This document shows positions 59,917 to 64,000 of a stretch of 64,000 bases of DNA, one piece after another; position 1 is the stretch's first letter, and the number at the start of each line of letters is the position of its first letter. The translations under genes and the position numbers were made by a program. The stretch spans positions 1,256,501-1,320,500 of the forward strand of contig NC_015385.1 in NCBI RefSeq assembly GCF_000195275.1, in the 5' to 3' direction. The notes below the pieces were generated by a model. It was not told the origin of the DNA. It searched no databases and saw only the letters and a list, made by a program, of their open reading frames with translations. Source of the DNA: Treponema succinifaciens DSM 2489. GTDB taxonomy: Bacteria > Spirochaetota > Spirochaetia > Treponematales > Treponemataceae.

Positions 59917-60798
59917 ATGAAAAAAACATTTGTCGCATTGGTTGTATTTTTGATGCTGTGCGTGGCGGCTGTTTCTGCAAAAAGTAGCGGTCTTGGAAGT
60001 TTGGGCAAAAACCTTTCAGCTCTTTCTGGAAATGCAAAACCTGCCGAAGGAACTGTTCCTGAAGGAAGAGAAATTCTTCCGGCGATTTTTGCAGTTATGT
60101 ATTCTGACGGTTCTGGTTCGGAAAAATCTGACGGCATTATGTATCTTTCAAAGGCGGACTTCGATGCTGGAACATACACTGTTTCCCAGAAAATAATTAT
60201 GAAAGGTCCGCTCGGAGTTCTTCAGCGTCAGGATTCTGAAATTGACATCAGCGTAAATGAAAGTCAGTTTTCAGTTGAAACAAAAAAGCTTGCTACTTGC
60301 AATTCTGATAAAAATGGAAATCCAAAAGGCGACTGGATTGAAGCGACTGCATCTGGAAAATCAAAATTGAATAAAATTCTCGCAGATGAAATTTCCAGGA
60401 ATTTGAATCTTTCTGATAAAGAATATGCCGAATTTGAAAATAAGGCTTATACTGATTTCGGAGTGTTGCAATCTGTGGCTTCAACATCTTCTAACAAGCT
60501 CAAAGCGAAACTTTGGTTTAAAAAGCATCCTGTTGAAAAAAAATCCATGGAAACAAAAGTTCTTGTCTCTTCTGTTGATGAAAGCAAGGCTGAAAATTAT
60601 GCTTATAAAGTTTCTTGTTTGTATGTTCCACTTGACAAAAAACTTGACCCGGTTATTGTGAATTATTACAGCAACAACGATGAAGTGATTGGCTTCAATC
60701 CTGATTCGCTAGTTGAAATCAAAGGAAAAATTTCTAAAATAAATTTTGATGAATATTCGATGACTTATAAAATTTCAAGCATTGATATAGAAGAATAA
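59917..60798 (+). CDS. Secreted protein of unknown function under a G-tract promoter
   Basis: 293 aa with a signal peptide (FVALVVFLMLCVAAVSA). A Gly/Ser/Ala linker (SSGLGSLGKNLSALSGNA) precedes a mostly beta-rich domain with regular charged strands (IMYLSKADFDAGTYTVSQKIIM, DISVNESQFSVETKK, KISSIDIEE). No family recognised and no lipobox. The likely phase-variable promoter and export signal suggest a surface or periplasmic protein that is useful only at times. Confidence 0.75.
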   Translation: MKKTFVALVVFLMLCVAAVSAKSSGLGSLGKNLSALSGNAKPAEGTVPEGREILPAIFAVMYSDGSGSEKSDGIMYLSKADFDAGTYTVSQKIIMKGPLGVLQRQDSEIDISVNESQFSVETKKLATCNSDKNGNPKGDWIEATASGKSKLNKILADEISRNLNLSDKEYAEFENKAYTDFGVLQSVASTSSNKLKAKLWFKKHPVEKKSMETKVLVSSVDESKAENYAYKVSCLYVPLDKKLDPVIVNYYSNNDEVIGFNPDSLVEIKGKISKINFDEYSMTYKISSIDIEE

Positions 60799-60819
60799 AA
60801 TTTTTTTCTGAAAAATCTG

Positions 60820-60864
60820 GCTGTCTGAAACTTTTTTTATATGAAAAATTCCAGGCAGTTTTTT
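60820..60864 (+). terminator. Terminator after the secreted protein gene
   Basis: GCTGTCTG pairs with CAGGCAG plus one flanking pair (60820-60827 with 60851-60858), then TTTTTT. The loop is long (23 bases). Confidence 0.65.
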
Positions 60865-60888
60865 ATTTAAAAAAAAATTCAGTTTAAA

Positions 60889-60925
60889 ACAAAAAAAAAG
60901 GACTTGCCAAAATCAGGCAAGCCTT
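60889..60925 (-). terminator. Terminator of the tRNA-Val/tRNA-Pro unit
   Basis: On the minus strand AAGGCTTGCC pairs with GGCAAGTCCTT (one bulge), followed by nine T. Confidence 0.82.
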
Positions 60926-60930
60926 TCAAA

Positions 60931-61003
<73 letters not shown>

Positions 61004-61011
61004 AAACGAAG

Positions 61012-61085
61012 TGGGCTCTGAGGGGATCGAACCCCCGACATTCTGGGTGTAAACCAGACGCTCGTACCAGCTGAGCTAAGAGCCC
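61012..61085 (-). tRNA. tRNA-Val (TAC)
   Basis: Minus strand: GGGCTCT pairs with AGAGCCC; stem TCTGG/CCAGA encloses TTTACAC, anticodon TAC. T loop GTTCGAT. Confidence 0.94.
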
Positions 61086-61157
61086 GTTTCAAGTGTCGCT
61101 ATATTAGCAATTCTTAATTTTTTTGTCAATAGAAAAAAAGAAAAACTCAAAAAAAAT

Positions 61158-61502
61158 TTAATGCTTTAGCTTGAAATTTTTTCTATTTCTTTTGGAAGTG
61201 TTTTTCTGCTCGGAAAAAGTTTTGTCAACTAGCTCGGATATTGTTTCTGTGACGATGTTTTTGTATTTTAAAAAATCTTCTTTTGTTTCCGTGAATAACT
61301 GAAACGGTTTTACTTCTAAAATTTCCAGGAATTTTTCTATAGTTTCTTTTTTAGGCCAAGTTTTTCCTGTTTCAATTTTTGAAATTCCTACTGATGTTAT
61401 TCCTGCTTTTTCCGCCAGCTCCTCCTGCGTCATTTTTAATTTTATTCTGTAACAGCGGATGTTTGCACCCAAAATTTTGCATAAATCCCTAGATTTGTCC
61501 AT
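61158..61502 (-). CDS. XRE-family transcriptional regulator
   Basis: 114 aa. LGANIRCYRIKLKMTQEELAEKAGITSVGISKIETGKTWPKKETIEKFLEIL is a full Cro/CI helix-turn-helix. The C-terminal part (FTETKEDFLKYKNIVTETISELV and a Lys/Arg/Asn tail) is family-free. Two identical decamers upstream (61521-61530, 61578-61587) are candidate operators, so autoregulation is plausible. Confidence 0.85.
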   Translation of the reverse strand: MDKSRDLCKILGANIRCYRIKLKMTQEELAEKAGITSVGISKIETGKTWPKKETIEKFLEILEVKPFQLFTETKEDFLKYKNIVTETISELVDKTFSEQKNTSKRNRKNFKLKH

Positions 61503-61520
61503 AGGGCAATTTTATACTTG

Positions 61521-61587
61521 CAGTTTAAGTGAAAAGAAGTAATCCGCAGTTGCAAAATTGAATGATGGTTAAATTACCAGTTTAAGT
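61521..61587. promoter_or_regulatory. Repeated decamer upstream of the XRE gene
   Basis: CAGTTTAAGT at 61521-61530 and again at 61578-61587, 57 bases apart. The first lies next to TATAAA (minus strand, 61511-61516), a likely -10 box, where a repressor could act. Confidence 0.4.
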
Positions 61588-61686
61588 AAAGTGTTTTTTG
61601 ATTATCATTAATTGAAAGGAAAGGGTGTTTTTGCAAGACATTGGAATTTTTTTCCATGAATTGCAAAAACTTTTGAAATTTACTTT

Positions 61687-61965
61687 TTATTTTTTGTTCA
61701 AGCGGTCTTTGAGAGCTTTTCCTGGCTTGAATTTTGGTGTTTTTGAAGCTGCGATTTTAATTGTTTCTCCAGTTGCAGGATTGCGTCCTTCTCTTGCTGC
61801 TCTTTTTCCAACTGTAAATGTTCCGAATCCGATGAGTTGCACATCGTGTCCTTTTTCAAGTTCCTTTGAGACAATCTCAAGAAATGATTTGAGCGCGCTT
61901 TCTGCGTCTTTTTTTGGCAAGCCTGTTGATTTTGCCATTTTTTCAATAAGTTCGGCTTTGTTCAT
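61687..61965 (-). CDS. hup: HU-family DNA-binding protein
   Basis: 92 aa from the ATG at 61965 with AGGAG before it; the open frame extends to 62046 without a site. MNKAELIEKMAKSTGLPKKDAESALKSF and GFGTFTVGKRAAREGRNPATGETIKIAASKTPKFKPGKALKDRL are canonical HU, including the DNA-bending arm (RNPATG). It packages DNA. It is intact, in contrast to the HU-HIG remnant at 15971-16221. Confidence 0.95.
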   Translation of the reverse strand: MNKAELIEKMAKSTGLPKKDAESALKSFLEIVSKELEKGHDVQLIGFGTFTVGKRAAREGRNPATGETIKIAASKTPKFKPGKALKDRLNKK

Positions 61966-62131
61966 TTTTTTTCTCCTAATGTAAAAAAACTTTTGAAGCG
62001 CCACGGACTCTAAAAAATAAAAGTTTTGGCGTTTTTCAAAATGCAATGGGGAAAAGTATACTTGAATATTTATAAAAACTCTAGTGCAAAAGTAAATTTT
62101 TCTAAAAATACTGAACTTTTTTGAAGTTCCG

Positions 62132-62161
62132 TTGACTAATCCATATAAAAACTGCTAATAT
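62132..62161 (+). promoter_or_regulatory. Promoter of rpsF-ssb-rpsR-rplI
   Basis: TTGACT (62132-62137) and TAATAT (62156-62161) are 18 bases apart. The leader then folds GGAGTTGC / GCGGCTCC (62174-62193), a possible S6:S18 control element. Confidence 0.55.
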
Positions 62162-62220
62162 TGATTACCCCTTGGAGTTGCGTATGCGGCTCCCATTCTG
62201 ACCATAAGGAGAAACATACG

Positions 62221-62511
62221 ATGAGAAAGTATGAACTTATGACAATCTTTCCTTTAGAGGAAGAAAAATCTAAGGTCGGTCTTGAAACTCTTAGAGCTGA
62301 CCTTGCAAGTTTCGGCGCAGAAATCGAAAAAGAGGAAGTTTTCGGCGACCGTGATCTTACATACGAAGTAAAAAAGCAGAAACGCGGACACTTTGTTCTT
62401 TTTACACTGAAATTGAATCCTGCTAAAATCATTGAGCTTGACGGTAAATTCAAATTCAACAACAATCTTTTGAAATATCTTTTTGTTTTAATCGAATCAA
62501 AGAACGTATAA
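62221..62511 (+). CDS. rpsF: Ribosomal protein S6 (bS6)
   Basis: 96 aa from the ATG at 62221, with AAGGAG before it. MRKYELMTIFPLEEEKSKVGL and IEKEEVFGDRDLTYEVKKQKRGHFVLFTL match S6. It pairs with S18 on the ribosome. The gene order rpsF-ssb-rpsR-rplI is the usual bacterial one. Confidence 0.95.
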   Translation: MRKYELMTIFPLEEEKSKVGLETLRADLASFGAEIEKEEVFGDRDLTYEVKKQKRGHFVLFTLKLNPAKIIELDGKFKFNNNLLKYLFVLIESKNV

Positions 62512-62534
62512 GACAAAAAATTCCGGAGTAGATT

Positions 62535-63023
62535 ATGGCGAATTCTGATATAAACAGCGTTGTTATTGTAGGAAGACTTACAAGAGACGCAGAATTAAGG
62601 TATCTTAACAGCGGAACTGCTGTCGCTTCAATTTCTATTGCTGTAAACCGCAGCAAGAAAGACGGAGACCAGTGGATTAGCGAAGCTAACTTTTTCGATG
62701 TTTCATATTTCGGAAAAGGTGCGGAAGGTATCAAGCCTTATCTTACAAAAGGAACACAAATTGCGGTTCAAGGTTCTTTGCGCCAGGACAGATGGGAAAA
62801 AGACGGACAGAAATTCAGCAGGGTAAATATTCTTGCTGACTCAATTGAGCTTTTGGGCTCAAGGTCTTCTAGCAGTCAGAATAACGGCAACTCTGATTCA
62901 TTTGGGGGTTATCAGCAGCGCGCTTCTTATTCTCAAAATCAGTCTTCCGGCGGCGGATATGAGCCTTCTTCAGAAGCTTTTGGCGGAGATAACGCTGGCT
63001 TCCCTGAAGATATTCCGTTTTAA
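62535..63023 (+). CDS. ssb: Single-stranded DNA-binding protein
   Basis: 162 aa. SVVIVGRLTRDAELRYLNSGTAVASISIAVNR starts the OB fold; a Ser/Gly/Gln/Asn linker (residues 112-150) leads to the acidic tip FPEDIPF, which recruits repair and replication partners. Confidence 0.95.
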   Translation: MANSDINSVVIVGRLTRDAELRYLNSGTAVASISIAVNRSKKDGDQWISEANFFDVSYFGKGAEGIKPYLTKGTQIAVQGSLRQDRWEKDGQKFSRVNILADSIELLGSRSSSSQNNGNSDSFGGYQQRASYSQNQSSGGGYEPSSEAFGGDNAGFPEDIPF

Positions 63024-63068
63024 TCCGGTTTCCGCAGTTAAAAAACTCTTAAAAACAGGAGCTATATT

Positions 63069-63383
63069 ATGGCAGACGAAAAAGAAGTAAACGAAAATAC
63101 AAATGTAACACAGGAGCAGCTTCAGGATTCAGGACGTGAAGATGAAGTTCGTGGGGCTCGTGGAAAAGGAAAATTTTTCTCACACAAGAAAGTATGCCGA
63201 TTTTGCGCAAACAAGGGAAAAATTGATTACAAAGATGCAGACGGACTTCGCCGCTTTACAACAGAACGTGGCAAGATTCTTCCACGCCGCATAACTGGAA
63301 CTTGCTCAAGACATCAGAAAGAAGTTGCGGCAGCAATTAAGCGTGCGCGAGCAATTTGTCTTCTTCCTTTTGTTGCAGACTAA
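63069..63383 (+). CDS. rpsR: Ribosomal protein S18 (bS18)
   Basis: 104 aa. [54 protein letters not shown] is the complete S18 core. The first 35 residues form an acidic/polar extension (Glu, Asn, Gln, Asp) that is longer than usual. Confidence 0.95.
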   Translation: MADEKEVNENTNVTQEQLQDSGREDEVRGARGKGKFFSHKKVCRFCANKGKIDYKDADGLRRFTTERGKILPRRITGTCSRHQKEVAAAIKRARAICLLPFVAD

Positions 63384-63450
63384 TTTTTAGCAGTGAAGCC
63401 AACTCCTGGTGGAGCTGCGTAAAACCAAAATTTTATAGGAGCTTGAAAAA

Positions 63451-63972
63451 ATGAAAGTAATTCTTAATGAAGATGTAAAACACCTTGGAGAAATGGGTGA
63501 TGTAAAGAATGTTGCTAATGGATATTTCCGCAACTATCTTTTCCCTCGTATGCTTGCAGTTCCATGCACACCAGAAACAGAAGCTTATTTCGCTACAAAA
63601 AAGGCTGAAATTGAAGCCCGCAAGGAGCAGAAGCGTAAGGACAGCATGAGCTTGAAGGAAAAACTTGAGGCTCTTGAAGTTGTTATTTCTATGCCTGCTG
63701 GAAACAATGGTAAATTGTACGGAGCTGTTACAAATCAGACAGTCTCTGACTTTTACAAGAAGAGCGGATTCGAGATTGAGCGCAAGAAAGTTGAAATTCC
63801 TGGACACACGATTAAAAACACAGGCTCTTATTCTGTAAAAGTTCATCTCTATGAAAATACAGTGGCTGAAGTAAAAGTTACTGTAAAATCTCAGGATGAT
63901 GCAACTGCTAAGAAAGAAGAAGTTCCTGCAAAGAAAGATGAAGCTCCAGCTGAAGAAGCAAAATCTGAGTAA
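63451..63972 (+). CDS. rplI: Ribosomal protein L9 (bL9)
   Basis: 173 aa. MKVILNEDVKHLGEMGDVKNVANGYFRNYLFPRMLA is the N-terminal RNA-binding domain; KLYGAVTNQTVSDFYKKSGFEIERKKVEIPGHTIKNTGSY the C-terminal domain. The last 25 residues are a Lys/Glu/Ala/Pro tail beyond the usual length (about 148). Confidence 0.95.
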   Translation: MKVILNEDVKHLGEMGDVKNVANGYFRNYLFPRMLAVPCTPETEAYFATKKAEIEARKEQKRKDSMSLKEKLEALEVVISMPAGNNGKLYGAVTNQTVSDFYKKSGFEIERKKVEIPGHTIKNTGSYSVKVHLYENTVAEVKVTVKSQDDATAKKEEVPAKKDEAPAEEAKSE

Positions 63973-64000
63973 TATCTAAAAATGCTTTGAAAAAAATAAA

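Overview
The window reads as a chromosomal segment of a low-GC spirochaete of the genus Treponema. Evidence: a FlaA flagellar sheath protein, a P83/100-family antigen homologue, a gene run (rpsB-tsf-frr-uppS-cdsA-dxr-rseP) in the order I recall from T. pallidum, frequent TTG starts, and abundant TTGACA-N17-TATAAT type promoters. The species cannot be fixed from this sequence alone.

Layout. 1-5300: a truncated zinc-ribbon methyltransferase, an ATP-grasp ligase, an N-acetylmuramoyl-alanine amidase, a GerMN-like protein and flaA. 5389-8235: an alarmone synthetase-TPR fusion, tRNA-Glu and an AspT/YidE-type transporter. 8236-8964 is gene-free and holds a 9-bp-duplicating MITE-like element, a second foldback element nested in it, and a two-orientation 22-bp tandem array. 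8965-14768: D-2-hydroxyacid dehydrogenase and a decaying metal P-type ATPase locus (in-frame TGA, frameshift, and an IS1595-family element with a perfect 8-bp target duplication). 14838-15690: a flavin reductase-rubredoxin and an orphan 5S rRNA.

15900-27400 is an accessory island with gene debris at both edges (HU-like, lipoprotein and IS1182 transposase remnants). Inside are a small XRE regulator, a DUF262/HNH protein, a type III-like Res, a RhuM-like protein, a type III-like Mod, a two-pass membrane protein of unknown function and a truncated DUF1016 protein. It is best explained as a restriction/defence operon with unusual gene order and partners.

27440-43725: core housekeeping genes: DEAD-box helicase, an ABC-F protein with one degenerate ATP site, a beta-propeller protein, the translation/isoprenoid/lipid operon, maf, tRNA-Arg, two envelope proteins, coaD, rpmF-acpP and rnc. 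43732-59640: cca, thiN, a band-7-like protein, chorismate mutase, glycogen synthase, P83/100, a second beta-propeller, RNA methyltransferases, a HAD phosphatase, rpmE, a DUF3943 protein, a GNAT protein and LD-carboxypeptidase. 59690-64000: tRNA-Phe, a secreted protein behind a promoter whose spacer holds nine consecutive G, tRNA-Pro and tRNA-Val, an XRE regulator, HU, and the rpsF-ssb-rpsR-rplI operon.

The strongest leads are the G-tract promoter, the cryptic small-peptide operon inside the IS1595 element, the MITE family, the unusual restriction island with its unknown membrane protein, and the asymmetric ABC-F protein.
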